Assembly (NCBI GenBank): GCA_034180415.1
Contig: JAXFOK010000015.1
Span: 68,528-132,527 of the forward strand
Source: CAKMMH01 sp927798255
GTDB taxonomy: Bacteria; Bdellovibrionota_C; UBA2361; CAKMMH01
Direction of reading: 5' to 3'
Length of the DNA: 64,000 nucleotides
The notes beneath the pieces are model-generated. The model saw only the letters and a program-made list of their open reading frames with translations, was not told the origin of the DNA and did no database searches. Positions 43,441-52,878 of this stretch are shown piece by piece (position 1 is the first letter of the stretch; each line of letters begins with the position of its first letter). Made by a program: the position numbers and the translations under genes.

Positions 43441-45351
43441 ATGACAATAGGACGTGTCAGTTTATCAAAAGTTATAAATAAAGATTTTGTAACAACCATT
43501 CAAAAGATGTCTGTAAAATCCACGTCTGCAACTTCATCAGCTAGTTCATCGACAGATTGGAGCTCAACTTTACAAAGTGGGGCTAGAATTTATGCAAATT
43601 CTGTTTCTTCATTAAATTCGCTTATAAGTTATTTAAATGTTTCAAAAGATACACTAAATGGATTATTAGATTTAACTGATGGAATGCTCGAGCTTGCGCA
43701 AAGAGCAAAGAAAACATCTCTTGGCGCTCAATCAAGAAGAAAATTAGATTTTAAATATAAAGATTTAGTTAATGATTTTAAAGCAATAATTGATAAAGCA
43801 AGTAAATCAGAAAGAAATTTTTTAACTAAAGATGGATTAAGTAAATTATTTTCTATTATAGGTCTTAATACTCAAACTAGCTCAACTATAGCAGAAGTAT
43901 TTAATGAATTTTTATTTGAAGGTGATGATAAAATATTAGCAAGTAAGGATATAAAACCAACGAAACAACCTATTATTCCAAGAAAAGTATATGGAAACGT
44001 TGTTACTTCAGAAACTTCAAGTTACATGACAAAAAAAGTAACAAACAATGAAGAACTAATGATCTCTGGTTTAACTGGTTCAGTATCAAGTTTATCAAGT
44101 GTTACTAATGAAGTTCAAAATGGTAATAAAGTCGTATCATATATAAATAATGTTACTGGTGAAAAAATTACACTAGGAAATGATGGCTATCAGTACGTAT
44201 TAAAAGATGTTGATGCAGCTACTGGATTTTCTGTTGTTAGTAAATATGAAGGTGACCCCGATTTTGCTACTTTATTTTTAACTGATAATAGAGGAGATAT
44301 TATAAAACAATTAACCATAGAAGAACTTAATTATACAGATGTAAAAATTTCAAAAGACTTTAAAACATTAGTCGCAGCAAGTCTATCAGAAGATCACGTA
44401 GAAAAAATTCAAAAAATAACTTTTAATGATAATGATGATAGTTCTCTTGTTCAAGAAATTGCAAGAAAAGATGAATTTGATCATGTGAGCTTCTCAAATA
44501 TTCAAATAAGTCGTGATGGAAGCTATATTGCATATAGAGATAGTGAAGAAAATAAAAATTATTTTTTAAATAGTGAAAATCTTAGCGTTGACTCAAGTTT
44601 TTTAGCTAATAGTGATATTACAAAATTTGGTTTTATAGATAATAATAAATTAGCTGTATACGATGGAAATAATATTTCTACATATGAATATAATTCAAAT
44701 TCATTTAATACATTAATTGAAAATGTAAATATTGATAAATTTGTTACTATGAACGAACCTTATAATAATTTATCATACATAGCATATTCAAGTATGAATG
44801 ATTATAGTGTAAATGTAATAAATACAAATGGAGTACTTATAACATCTAATCAAGGAGACGAAGGAAACGATATAGTAAATCTTTCATTAGCATATAATAA
44901 ATCACATGTAATCGAACTTGGTATATTTGGAAAATTCAATGGCGCAACTTCAGAAAATGAACTTTATAGGGTAAATGGTGAAAATTCAACTAAACAAGCA
45001 AGCTCATCAGCAGCGTTAACAAAAGTATTTGATAGTAGTTTAAATTTAAAAACTGCAGTTGGAGCTTATAGAGTTGAAAATGCACTTAAAGCGTTAAAAG
45101 AACAAATTCAAACCAATATTAGTACAATGGATAAAATGTATGATGTAATTGGTGAGAATTTGGACTTAGTTAGAGCGACAGGTTACGCACTTTTAGATTT
45201 ATCACAAGAATCTTTAACTTCATTAGAAGCAGATGATATAGCTAAAAAGTTAAGGCATGAAATTACGAAAAACGCTTCTAAGGCATTAGCACAAGCAGAA
45301 AACTTAGAACCACTTGCAATCGCTGCTATGATGTTAAATGATGAGATATAA
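43441..45351 (+). CDS. flagellin-like protein with central beta-propeller-like insert
   Basis: 636 residues. The first ~150 resemble flagellin D0/D1 helices (SSLNSLISYLNVSKDTLNGLL; GMLELAQRAKKTSLGAQSRRK; DFKAIIDKASKSERNFL). The last ~105 match the flagellin C terminus (IQTNISTMDKMYDVIGENLDL, LEADDIAKKLRHEITKNASK, ALAQAENLEPLAI). Between them, at about residues 240-500, lie repeated four-strand blades with ISRDGSYIAYRD and LSYIAYSSMNDYSVNVINT phrases, as in TolB/WD-type propellers, where ordinary flagellins have surface D2/D3 domains. No signal peptide, consistent with flagellar export. Driven by a near-consensus sigma-28 promoter; AGGAG lies 11 bases before ATG. Confidence 0.75.
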   Translation: MTIGRVSLSKVINKDFVTTIQKMSVKSTSATSSASSSTDWSSTLQSGARIYANSVSSLNSLISYLNVSKDTLNGLLDLTDGMLELAQRAKKTSLGAQSRRKLDFKYKDLVNDFKAIIDKASKSERNFLTKDGLSKLFSIIGLNTQTSSTIAEVFNEFLFEGDDKILASKDIKPTKQPIIPRKVYGNVVTSETSSYMTKKVTNNEELMISGLTGSVSSLSSVTNEVQNGNKVVSYINNVTGEKITLGNDGYQYVLKDVDAATGFSVVSKYEGDPDFATLFLTDNRGDIIKQLTIEELNYTDVKISKDFKTLVAASLSEDHVEKIQKITFNDNDDSSLVQEIARKDEFDHVSFSNIQISRDGSYIAYRDSEENKNYFLNSENLSVDSSFLANSDITKFGFIDNNKLAVYDGNNISTYEYNSNSFNTLIENVNIDKFVTMNEPYNNLSYIAYSSMNDYSVNVINTNGVLITSNQGDEGNDIVNLSLAYNKSHVIELGIFGKFNGATSENELYRVNGENSTKQASSSAALTKVFDSSLNLKTAVGAYRVENALKALKEQIQTNISTMDKMYDVIGENLDLVRATGYALLDLSQESLTSLEADDIAKKLRHEITKNASKALAQAENLEPLAIAAMMLNDEI

Positions 45352-45449
45352 TTAATATATATCCTAAAAATCAGTAATTTTTACTTCCATAATATAAATA
45401 TTTTGTTACAATAGTAGTATAAGAGTTAGCTAGTATTTATGATTATAAA

Positions 45450-45698
45450 GTGAATTCAGGTAAAGACAAAAAAGATGCCAATTTAAAAATAGATGAGCAA
45501 GTAGTAACAAAGCCAATATGTGATTTACTTTCCAACATTGATGTCGAGTGGCGTTCAGTTATAACTCTAAGATATGGTCTAAATGGCGAGCCACCAAAAT
45601 CACCTAGTGAAGTTGCAGAAATATTAGGAACTACTGTAGAAGCAATAAACTCTCTAGAAGTTAATGCCTTAAGATATTTTTATACTAAGAAAAGCTAA
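45450..45698 (+). CDS. free-standing sigma-70 region 4-like protein
   Basis: 82 residues consisting almost only of a sigma region 4 helix-turn-helix: ICDLLSNIDVEWRSVITLRY, GLNGEPPKSPSEVAEILGTT and EAINSLEVNALRYFYTKK follow the RpoD C-terminal pattern. Regions 1-3 are absent, and no upstream reading frame continues it. The start is GTG 45450, overlapped by ATG ATT ATA AAG TGA from 45439; no good ribosome site is visible. It could bind -35 DNA or the polymerase beta flap as a regulator, or be a remnant. It follows the flagellin-like gene by 98 bases. Confidence 0.6.
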   Translation: MNSGKDKKDANLKIDEQVVTKPICDLLSNIDVEWRSVITLRYGLNGEPPKSPSEVAEILGTTVEAINSLEVNALRYFYTKKS

Positions 45699-45787
45699 AA
45701 GAAAGCTAAAATCTTTGACTTATCTTGTTGATATTTAATAAGAATGCTATAATGAGTTAATTGTATATTTATTTTGGTTATAAATTT

Positions 45788-46330
45788 ATGTTTACGTTAC
45801 CTAGTGAATTAAAGTTAAAATATGATAAGGATTATATTGATGATGTCATTAGTAAAATGGCAGTTGAAATGAATTCATTTTTTACAAATGAGAAATTTTT
45901 AAATGAAGAGATCTTAATTCTTGCAGTTTTAACTGGAGCTCTTTATTTTGCAGCTGATTTGACAAGAAAATTAAACTTTAATGCTGAAGTTGGTTCTATT
46001 AAGGCTTCTTCATATATAAATAATAAGCAAGAAGGAGATGTGAAGGTTCAAGGAAATGGAGCTAATGTAAAAGATAAAGTGGTCATTCTTTTAGATGATA
46101 TTTGTGATACTGGGCATACGTTTGAAATACTTTCAAAAAACATGAAAGAGTTAGGCGCAAAGGAAGTTTACTGTGCTTCATTACTTCTTAAGCAAGAAAA
46201 TACTTATTTTATTCCAAATTTTTCGGGAATTGTATATAAAGGTGATGATTGGTTCGTCGGCTATGGAATGGACGATTCACAAAAATATAGACATCTTTCA
46301 AGTATTTATACAAAAAAGAAGGTATATTAA
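45788..46330 (+). CDS. hpt: hypoxanthine phosphoribosyltransferase
   Basis: Purine salvage: converts hypoxanthine or guanine and PRPP to the nucleotide. It has LILAVLTGALYFAADLTRKL, the PRPP-binding VVILLDDICDTGHTF and the C-terminal FVGYGMDDSQKYRHLSSIY. The length of 180 residues is standard. ATG 45788 (FTLPSELKLKY) is preferred to the TTG at 45761. The mobile-loop SSY is present after KLNFNAEVGSIKA. Confidence 0.9.
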   Translation: MFTLPSELKLKYDKDYIDDVISKMAVEMNSFFTNEKFLNEEILILAVLTGALYFAADLTRKLNFNAEVGSIKASSYINNKQEGDVKVQGNGANVKDKVVILLDDICDTGHTFEILSKNMKELGAKEVYCASLLLKQENTYFIPNFSGIVYKGDDWFVGYGMDDSQKYRHLSSIYTKKKVY

Positions 46331-46366
46331 TTAATGTTTTAATGTATTTTATTTAAAGGTTTGATG

Positions 46367-47698
46367 ATGTTACCTAAAGACAATCAAGAAGTTTACAATA
46401 AAAAAACTAAATATTCGCTTGATATCCAAAATGTTACAAAATCATTTTTACGAAAAACGCTTCAAAAAGGTGGTTATACAACGCTAAAATCACTTCTTTT
46501 ACATCCATTAAAGCATGAAAAAGCTAGCTCTAATGATTATATACACGTAATTAAGAATTTAAGTTTACAAATTCCAAGAGGAAAATCTGTAGGAATAATC
46601 GGAAGAAATGGAGCGGGAAAATCTACTCTTTTAAAATTAATATCTGGAATTTATCAGCCGACTTCAGGAACTGTTAAGGTAAATGGTAAGATTGCCGCTC
46701 TAATCGAGTTAGGCGCTGGTTTTCATCCAGATTTTTCAGGAAGAGAAAATATTTATCTTGGCGGTGCGATGCATGGAATGACAAGAGAGGAAATCGATTC
46801 AGTATTTGATGATATCGTAAAATTTTCTGAACTAGAGGAATTTATTGATGCTCCAATTAGAACTTACTCTAGTGGTATGTATATGCGTTTAGGATTTAGT
46901 TTAGCAATTCATACAAGTCCTGATATTTTAATAATTGATGAGGTACTTGCAGTCGGAGACGCTTCTTTCACGGCAAAATGTAAAGATAAGCTTTTTGATA
47001 TAAGAAAAAATGGTACTACGCTTTTACTTGTAAGTCATGATTTAAGTTCTATCGAAGAATGGTGCGATGAGGCAATATGGATTGAAAAGGGAAGTGTTAA
47101 AACTAGAGGGGTACCTAAAAAAGTAATTGATGAATACCTAGACTTTTTAAATATTAGAGATAGTGAAAAGATAAAGGAAATAAATGATATAGAAAATAAC
47201 AAAGATTCTAATAAAAATATTGCAAAGAATTTATTAAAATCAACTAGTGATGATTCCTTAAAAAATGTTAGTAATGGTAATAATAATGATGAAGATTTAT
47301 TAGAGCTTTCAAATGTTAAGTGTTTTGATGAGAATAATAATGAATGTTATGCGTTTAAAACTAACGATAAACTTATAATTAAATTTGATTATTTATCTAA
47401 ATGCGAAATTAAAGATGCTATTTTAGAAATTAGGGTGACAAGAAGTGATGGATTTCTTATTTCTGAAAGTAGTACGAAACTCGAAAATATAAAGGTAAAT
47501 CTTAAAAAGCAAGGCTTTGTTTCATATAAAATAAATGATTTAAATTTACTTCCTGCAAGATATGTTGTTTCAATTACAGTTAGAAAAAGTGAAAAGGGTT
47601 ATTATGCATATAAAGACAATGCTATTAATTTTCTTGTTAGAAGTGGTAGTGTTAAATCTGGTCTTTTATATTTAAAACATGAATGGAGTATTTTGTAA
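46367..47698 (+). CDS. wzt: polysaccharide ABC exporter ATPase, Wzt type
   Basis: ATPase that powers export of a completed lipid-linked glycan across the inner membrane. The ABC domain carries GIIGRNGAGKSTLLKLI, the Q-loop region LGAGFHPDFSGRENIYL, signature YSSGMYMRLGFSLAI and Walker B ILIIDEVLAVGD. A C-terminal beta domain of about 140 residues (LSNVKCFDENNNECYAF onward) matches the Wzt glycan-recognition domain, which reads the chain-terminating modification. An Asn/Lys-rich linker separates them. ATG 46367 gives the best spacing to AAAGG; ATG 46364 is possible. Confidence 0.9.
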   Translation: MLPKDNQEVYNKKTKYSLDIQNVTKSFLRKTLQKGGYTTLKSLLLHPLKHEKASSNDYIHVIKNLSLQIPRGKSVGIIGRNGAGKSTLLKLISGIYQPTSGTVKVNGKIAALIELGAGFHPDFSGRENIYLGGAMHGMTREEIDSVFDDIVKFSELEEFIDAPIRTYSSGMYMRLGFSLAIHTSPDILIIDEVLAVGDASFTAKCKDKLFDIRKNGTTLLLVSHDLSSIEEWCDEAIWIEKGSVKTRGVPKKVIDEYLDFLNIRDSEKIKEINDIENNKDSNKNIAKNLLKSTSDDSLKNVSNGNNNDEDLLELSNVKCFDENNNECYAFKTNDKLIIKFDYLSKCEIKDAILEIRVTRSDGFLISESSTKLENIKVNLKKQGFVSYKINDLNLLPARYVVSITVRKSEKGYYAYKDNAINFLVRSGSVKSGLLYLKHEWSIL

Positions 47699-47730
47699 GA
47701 CTTTTTTGTATTTATTTTAGGTAAGTGTTA

Positions 47731-48516
47731 ATGGGACTTATTAGAAATTTAGAAGATATTAAAAAATATAAAACATTAGTGAATGCTTTAACATTAAGGT
47801 ATTTGGCAAGTAGGTACCGTGGCTCAATTTTAGGTTTCTTTTGGACATTTTTAAATCCGTTATTTTTAATGCTTATATATACCGTTGTATTTAAGTATTA
47901 TATGAGATTTGATGATGTCGATAACTATACAATATTTCTTTTTGTGGGACTTCTTCAATGGATCTGGACATCTAGTGCGCTAATAGAAACAGCTACTTCA
48001 ATTACATCTAGTGCAAATTTTATAACAAAATCAATGTTTCCTCCACATATATTACCAACAGTTGCTTCTCTAACCGCGCTTATTAATTTTTTATTATCTC
48101 TTCCACTTTTATTTATTTTCATGATATTTTTTAAAGTTCCTTTTTATTCGACAATTTTATATTTGCCGATTGTAATATTTATACAATTTATTTTTCTATA
48201 TGCTCTTGGTTTAATACTTTCAATCATGAATGTATATTTAAGAGATACTCAACATCTTCTTGGTAATATTTTAAACTTTTTATTTTTCTTATCTCCAATT
48301 CTTTATCCAATTGATAAAGTACCTGAGAAATTTTTATGGACATTAAAGGTTAATCCATTTGCAAGTTTTACATCCACTTACCATAGGTTAATACTTGATG
48401 GAAAACTACCAGAAAGCAATTTAGTTTATATGATGGTTGGAGTTACTTTGGTAACCCTTATAATTTCAATGTATGTTTATGATAAACATAAAGAACAGGT
48501 TGTTGACTTGTTATAA
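47731..48516 (+). CDS. wzm: polysaccharide ABC exporter permease, Wzm type
   Basis: ABC-2 type permease paired with Wzt. LTLRYLASRYRGSILGFFWTFLNPLF is the typical cytoplasmic N-terminal motif, followed by six membrane helices. The LRDTQHLLGNILNFLFFLSP segment is also typical. Length 262. ATG 47731 is chosen over GTG 47725, with TAGG upstream. It follows wzt by 32 bases and precedes two glycosyltransferases. Confidence 0.9.
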   Translation: MGLIRNLEDIKKYKTLVNALTLRYLASRYRGSILGFFWTFLNPLFLMLIYTVVFKYYMRFDDVDNYTIFLFVGLLQWIWTSSALIETATSITSSANFITKSMFPPHILPTVASLTALINFLLSLPLLFIFMIFFKVPFYSTILYLPIVIFIQFIFLYALGLILSIMNVYLRDTQHLLGNILNFLFFLSPILYPIDKVPEKFLWTLKVNPFASFTSTYHRLILDGKLPESNLVYMMVGVTLVTLIISMYVYDKHKEQVVDLL

Positions 48517-48534
48517 TTTAGGATAAAGTTTTTT

Positions 48535-49596
48535 ATGAAACAAAAAATTAATCAATTAGTTCATACATTAAGCTATGGTGATGCAATTTCTGGAGAGGTT
48601 ATCGCTATAAAGAGAATTCTTGAAGAAAATGGTTATGAAAGTGATATTTATTCTATAAACACTCATCCAAAATATAAAGGACTAACTAAAAATTATAAAG
48701 AGCTTTCACAAGATACAAAAGATAAAATTATTTTACATTATTCACTTGGGTCAGATTTAAATAGAGTGTATGAAAATTTAGATAGCGCACAAAGAGTGCT
48801 TATTTATCATAATATTACTCCAGCTAAATTTTTTGAAGGAGTAAATCCAAGAATCGTTAACGATATTGAAAGTGGTTTTAAAGAGCTTCCTGAGCTTTTA
48901 AAAAAGACTGACCTTATAATTTCTGATTCTGACTATAATGCAAGTGATATTAAAAAGCTTGGTTTTGACTCAAAGGTACTTCCCTTACTATATGATAATA
49001 AAAAATGGAATATAGAGGAAAATCAAGGGATAAAAAATATTTTAAGAAAAAATGGTACAATAAATATTCTTCATACAGGTCGTCTTGCACCTAATAAGTG
49101 TATTGAGGATATCATAAAAAGTTTTTATTTTTTGCATCATAAAATTGAAAAGAATTCTAAGCTTTATTTGATAGGCATAGATATTGACACAGAGATATAT
49201 TCTTTTATGCTAAAAGATTTGGTTAATGCATTAAATTTAAAGGACTCAGTTTATTTTTGTGGTTCAGTTGCTGATAGTGAGCTTAAGGCATTTTATAAAA
49301 ATTCTCATGTTTATTTATGTATGAGTGAGCATGAGGGGTTTTGCGTTCCTATATTAGAAGCAATGAATTTTTCACTTCCTGTAGTTTCTTACGAATCAAG
49401 TGCATTAAAAGATACTGTAGGAAATGGAGGAATTCTTATTAATGAAAAGAAGCATGAGTATATAGGTGAGCTTTTATATAAAGTTGCGACAGATAAAATC
49501 ATAAGAGAGGAAATGATAACTGCAGGACATAAAAGAGTAGAAGAGTTTAATGAGGATAATTTTACACGAAATCTTTTAAATTTATTAGGAAAATAA
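48535..49596 (+). CDS. GT4-family glycosyltransferase
   Basis: 353-residue GT-B transferase. The N-terminal acceptor domain includes LSYGDAISGEVIAIKRIL; the donor domain has LHTGRLAPNKCIEDIIKSF, FCGSVADSELKAFY and MSEHEGFCVPILEAMNFSLP with the EX7E pair. It probably assembles the exported glycan. It begins 18 bases after wzm and ends six bases before the next transferase, so the genes are co-transcribed. Confidence 0.88.
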   Translation: MKQKINQLVHTLSYGDAISGEVIAIKRILEENGYESDIYSINTHPKYKGLTKNYKELSQDTKDKIILHYSLGSDLNRVYENLDSAQRVLIYHNITPAKFFEGVNPRIVNDIESGFKELPELLKKTDLIISDSDYNASDIKKLGFDSKVLPLLYDNKKWNIEENQGIKNILRKNGTINILHTGRLAPNKCIEDIIKSFYFLHHKIEKNSKLYLIGIDIDTEIYSFMLKDLVNALNLKDSVYFCGSVADSELKAFYKNSHVYLCMSEHEGFCVPILEAMNFSLPVVSYESSALKDTVGNGGILINEKKHEYIGELLYKVATDKIIREEMITAGHKRVEEFNEDNFTRNLLNLLGK

Positions 49597-49602
49597 TGAT
49601 AA

Positions 49603-50763
49603 ATGAAAGTAGCATTAGATATTAGCGCGTTAAATCCAAATTTTAAAGAACATGCAAAAAGAGGAATCGGGCGTTATGTAAGAGAAATTTATGGATATTT
49701 AAAAGAAAATCAAACTAATCTTTCTCTAAACACATTTGATCAAACACTACTCTTAAGTGAAACACAAAAAAAATTAATATCTTATCTTCCATGTGGTCGT
49801 CAAAGTGTAAGTCAGCAAATTTTTATTCCCTATAAATTAAAAGGTATTGCAAAAAATTCGGATTTTATTCATTTTCCCGCCCACACAGATGTTCCACTTT
49901 TTTCGCCACAGCCTTTTGTTGTAACTGTACTTGATTTGATATATTTACTTTTTAAAGATTTGTATGATCAAGGAAATTTAAGAGCTAGGTTCGCAAGAAA
50001 ACTTGAAATAATGTCTATTAAAAAAGCATCTATGATAATTGCAATAAGCGAGGCTACTGCAAATGATGTTAATAGATTATTAGGGATACCTTTTGAAAAA
50101 ATTCGTGTAACTCATCTTGGAGTCGATAAAACTTTTTTTAATATTGAAAGAAATCTTGATTATGAACAAAGTTTTAGAAAACAATATAATTTATCAAATG
50201 ATACAAAATTAATCTTATATGTTGGGGGAATTGATCAGAGAAAAAATTATAAGACACTTTTAGAAACTGTAAGAATTTTAAAAGAAAAATATAAAGATAA
50301 TAATAAGTGCGATTTTAGAATAATAATGGTTGGAAATATCAGTAAGGATAGGCAGTACCGAATCTTTAAAAATTTAGTAAAAGAAAAAAACATAGAAAAT
50401 TTAGTTATAGAAACCGGGTATTTAGATGATAATAGCTTAAAATTATTATATAAATTTGCAAATCTTTTATTTTTTCCGACATTATATGAGGGATTTGGGT
50501 TAACAGTCCTTGAAGCACTTGCAAGCGGACTTCCTGTAGTTTCATCAAATGCTCCCGCTGTAAAGGAAGTTTCTAAAGATTTTGCATTAACTTGTGACCC
50601 TAATGATGCTGAAAAATATGCATATTTCATCGATTTATTATTTTTTAATGACTCGCTATGTAAAAAAATGTCAAGTGAAGGTATAATTCATGCAGGGAAT
50701 TTTTCTTGGTCTGAAACTGCTAGAAAAACAATTGACGTATACAAAGAAATGTATTCATTATGA
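49603..50763 (+). CDS. GT4-family glycosyltransferase
   Basis: 386 residues, GT-B fold, mannosyltransferase-like. GIGRYVREIY is the N-terminal glycine motif; TVLDLIYLLF, ISEATANDVNRLL and the donor domain YVGGIDQRKNYKTLLE, FFPTLYEGFGLTVLEALASGLPVV follow. The stop overlaps the next start (ATGA, 50760-50763). Acceptor and donor sugars are unknown; position implies building of the Wzm/Wzt substrate. Confidence 0.88.
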   Translation: MKVALDISALNPNFKEHAKRGIGRYVREIYGYLKENQTNLSLNTFDQTLLLSETQKKLISYLPCGRQSVSQQIFIPYKLKGIAKNSDFIHFPAHTDVPLFSPQPFVVTVLDLIYLLFKDLYDQGNLRARFARKLEIMSIKKASMIIAISEATANDVNRLLGIPFEKIRVTHLGVDKTFFNIERNLDYEQSFRKQYNLSNDTKLILYVGGIDQRKNYKTLLETVRILKEKYKDNNKCDFRIIMVGNISKDRQYRIFKNLVKEKNIENLVIETGYLDDNSLKLLYKFANLLFFPTLYEGFGLTVLEALASGLPVVSSNAPAVKEVSKDFALTCDPNDAEKYAYFIDLLFFNDSLCKKMSSEGIIHAGNFSWSETARKTIDVYKEMYSL

Positions 50764-52742
50764 AAACGCGAGATTATGTAATTTTTTTCATCATATTAAT
50801 AATAGGATTTGCATTAAGACTTGATTTTTTATTAGCTAATGATTTTACAATTGATTCAGATGAAGCAATCGTAGGTCTTATGGCAAAACATATTATTGAA
50901 GGGGTCTCTCATCCTGTATTTTATTATGGGCAACATTATTTGGGCTGTCTTGAAAGTTATTGTGTCGCCTTCTTGTTTAAAATTTTTGGAATAAGTGTTT
51001 ACGCGTTAAAGGTTGTTCCTCTTATTTTTTCTTTGCTATTTATTGTATTAGTATTTTTCTTAACAAAAGAAGTTTCTGATAAAAGAAGTGCTTTTTTTGC
51101 GATGCTTCTTTCAAGCGTTGCGCCATCAAGCCTAATTATTTGGTCGGGAAAAGCAAGAGGGGGATTTATCGAGGTATTGGTAATAGGTGCATTAGCTCTT
51201 TTATTTACTTTTAAATGGCAAAAAAGAGATGATAAAAATATTTTCTATACATTTATTATCGCCGGACTTTTAGGTTTAGGTTGGTGGATAAATAATCAAA
51301 TCATTTATTTTATTCCTGCTATTTTTTTAATTTATTTAACAAGAATACTTTTTGATGAGAAAGATTATTTTATTAAAAAAAGACTTGCCTTATATGATCA
51401 TTTTTTAATTGCAACACTAGCATTTTTCTTAGGAAGTATTTTATTTTGGATTTATAATTTTAGACATGATTTCGTATCTTTTGAGATGTTATCATCTGAT
51501 ACTGAAAATTTTGAACGTTTTGCTAGTAACTTTTTTCATTATTCAATTCCTATTATATTAGGAGCTAAAAGATATTGGCAAAGTGTGGATATTTTTACAT
51601 ATTCAACAAAAGTATTTTATGCCATACATTTATTTTTAATTTTTATCTTCGCTCTTCCTACTAAAAATAAGATTATTTCTAATAATAAGAATAAATTTTA
51701 TGGAATATCATATAAATTTAGTTTTTTTATTATTTTTGCATCAATATTTTACTTTTTTACTTGCAGTAAATATGGAAGTTTATATTTAGCACCAAGATAT
51801 CTTTTGCCAACTTATGTGATATTATTTCCAGTTTTGGGAATAGCATTAGGGAAAATATCAAGATTTAATAATGTTGTTTGTTTCGTATTTTTAGCATCGC
51901 TGCTTTCTTTATATTTATTTGGTAATTATGCTAAAAAGCGTGCTCTACTAGGTGAGCCTTTAATTTTTCAGGAGCAACGTGCTTCAGATAATCATCAAGA
52001 TGTGATTTCATGGCTTAAACATCATAAGATTAATGTTATAAGAACTAATTATTGGATAGGGTATAGGCTCGCGTTTGAAACAAATGAGGAAGTTAAATTT
52101 TTAATGTCAGGTGTTCCTCATACAGTTAGAATTAAAAGTTATGAAAATTTAGTGCCAATTGACAAAAAAGATACAGTGCCTTTTTTAGCCGTGCCAAGAG
52201 AAGCAAGATATATAAGAAGCGCACTTAATTTTTTAGGATTTACGTATAAACAAAGAAGATTTAAAAATTATAGATTTATTTATAATATTCATAAAAATTT
52301 TGATGAGAGCAAGCTAGATAAAATTGATAACAGTAAAATTTATATAAATGTTTCAGATAATGATTCTTTAAAGCAAGCAATTAACGATGATAATATAGAT
52401 ACTAGGTGGGGATCTGGTAGACCTCAAAGCGAAGAAATGTTTGTAAAATTTAATTTTGTAACTCCGCAAAATGTAGCTGTTATAGAATATTTACTTGGTA
52501 ACTATGAACATGATTACCCTAGGAAGCTAGAGATTCGAGGCGTAAATAAGAATGACGAAGAGAAAATTTTATTAACGCCGAGTGATTATGAAATGTTTTC
52601 ATATTATCTAGGTGATGCTTCTTCAAAAATTAGATTAAAAATTGATGAAGATGAATATAAAAGCATAACCTTTTACCAAAAAGGAAATGATAATTTTTTT
52701 GATTGGTCTATTGCTGAAATGAGTTTTTATTCGATGAAGTAA
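50760..52742 (+). CDS. GT-C (GT39/83-like) membrane glycosyltransferase with discoidin-like tail
   Basis: 660 residues. At least ten membrane helices fill residues ~5-400. The first periplasmic loop has DFTIDSDEAIVGLMAKHI, the acidic catalytic loop of GT-C enzymes, then YYGQHYLGCLE. After about residue 520 a soluble beta domain appears (INDDNIDTRWGSGRPQSEEM; VIEYLLGNYEHDYPRKLEI), resembling the F5/8 (discoidin) carbohydrate-binding fold. It probably transfers a sugar from a polyprenyl phosphate donor on the periplasmic side, with the tail binding glycan. Confidence 0.75.
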   Translation: MKTRDYVIFFIILIIGFALRLDFLLANDFTIDSDEAIVGLMAKHIIEGVSHPVFYYGQHYLGCLESYCVAFLFKIFGISVYALKVVPLIFSLLFIVLVFFLTKEVSDKRSAFFAMLLSSVAPSSLIIWSGKARGGFIEVLVIGALALLFTFKWQKRDDKNIFYTFIIAGLLGLGWWINNQIIYFIPAIFLIYLTRILFDEKDYFIKKRLALYDHFLIATLAFFLGSILFWIYNFRHDFVSFEMLSSDTENFERFASNFFHYSIPIILGAKRYWQSVDIFTYSTKVFYAIHLFLIFIFALPTKNKIISNNKNKFYGISYKFSFFIIFASIFYFFTCSKYGSLYLAPRYLLPTYVILFPVLGIALGKISRFNNVVCFVFLASLLSLYLFGNYAKKRALLGEPLIFQEQRASDNHQDVISWLKHHKINVIRTNYWIGYRLAFETNEEVKFLMSGVPHTVRIKSYENLVPIDKKDTVPFLAVPREARYIRSALNFLGFTYKQRRFKNYRFIYNIHKNFDESKLDKIDNSKIYINVSDNDSLKQAINDDNIDTRWGSGRPQSEEMFVKFNFVTPQNVAVIEYLLGNYEHDYPRKLEIRGVNKNDEEKILLTPSDYEMFSYYLGDASSKIRLKIDEDEYKSITFYQKGNDNFFDWSIAEMSFYSMK

Positions 52743-52749
52743 CGTGAGT

Positions 52750-52839
52750 TTATTTTGTTTTAACGATGTAAGCAAAAACCAAGACAAGAATAAAAAGCAA
52801 AACATTAAATGATAGTAAAAGGTAATAAATTTTTTTCAT
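52750..52839 (-). CDS. possible 29-residue single-helix membrane peptide
   Basis: ATG 52839 on the minus strand opens 29 codons: a basic MKK start, a hydrophobic helix (LLLSFNVLLFILVLVFAYIV) and a KTK end. This is the shape of small membrane regulators or type I toxins. No convincing ribosome site is visible. It occupies the only spacer between the GT-C gene and kdsB and runs opposite to both. Confidence 0.3.
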   Translation of the reverse strand: MKKIYYLLLSFNVLLFILVLVFAYIVKTK

Positions 52840-52878
52840 GGTAATTATTTTAACATGAATTTATAAGAGAGGTAATAT

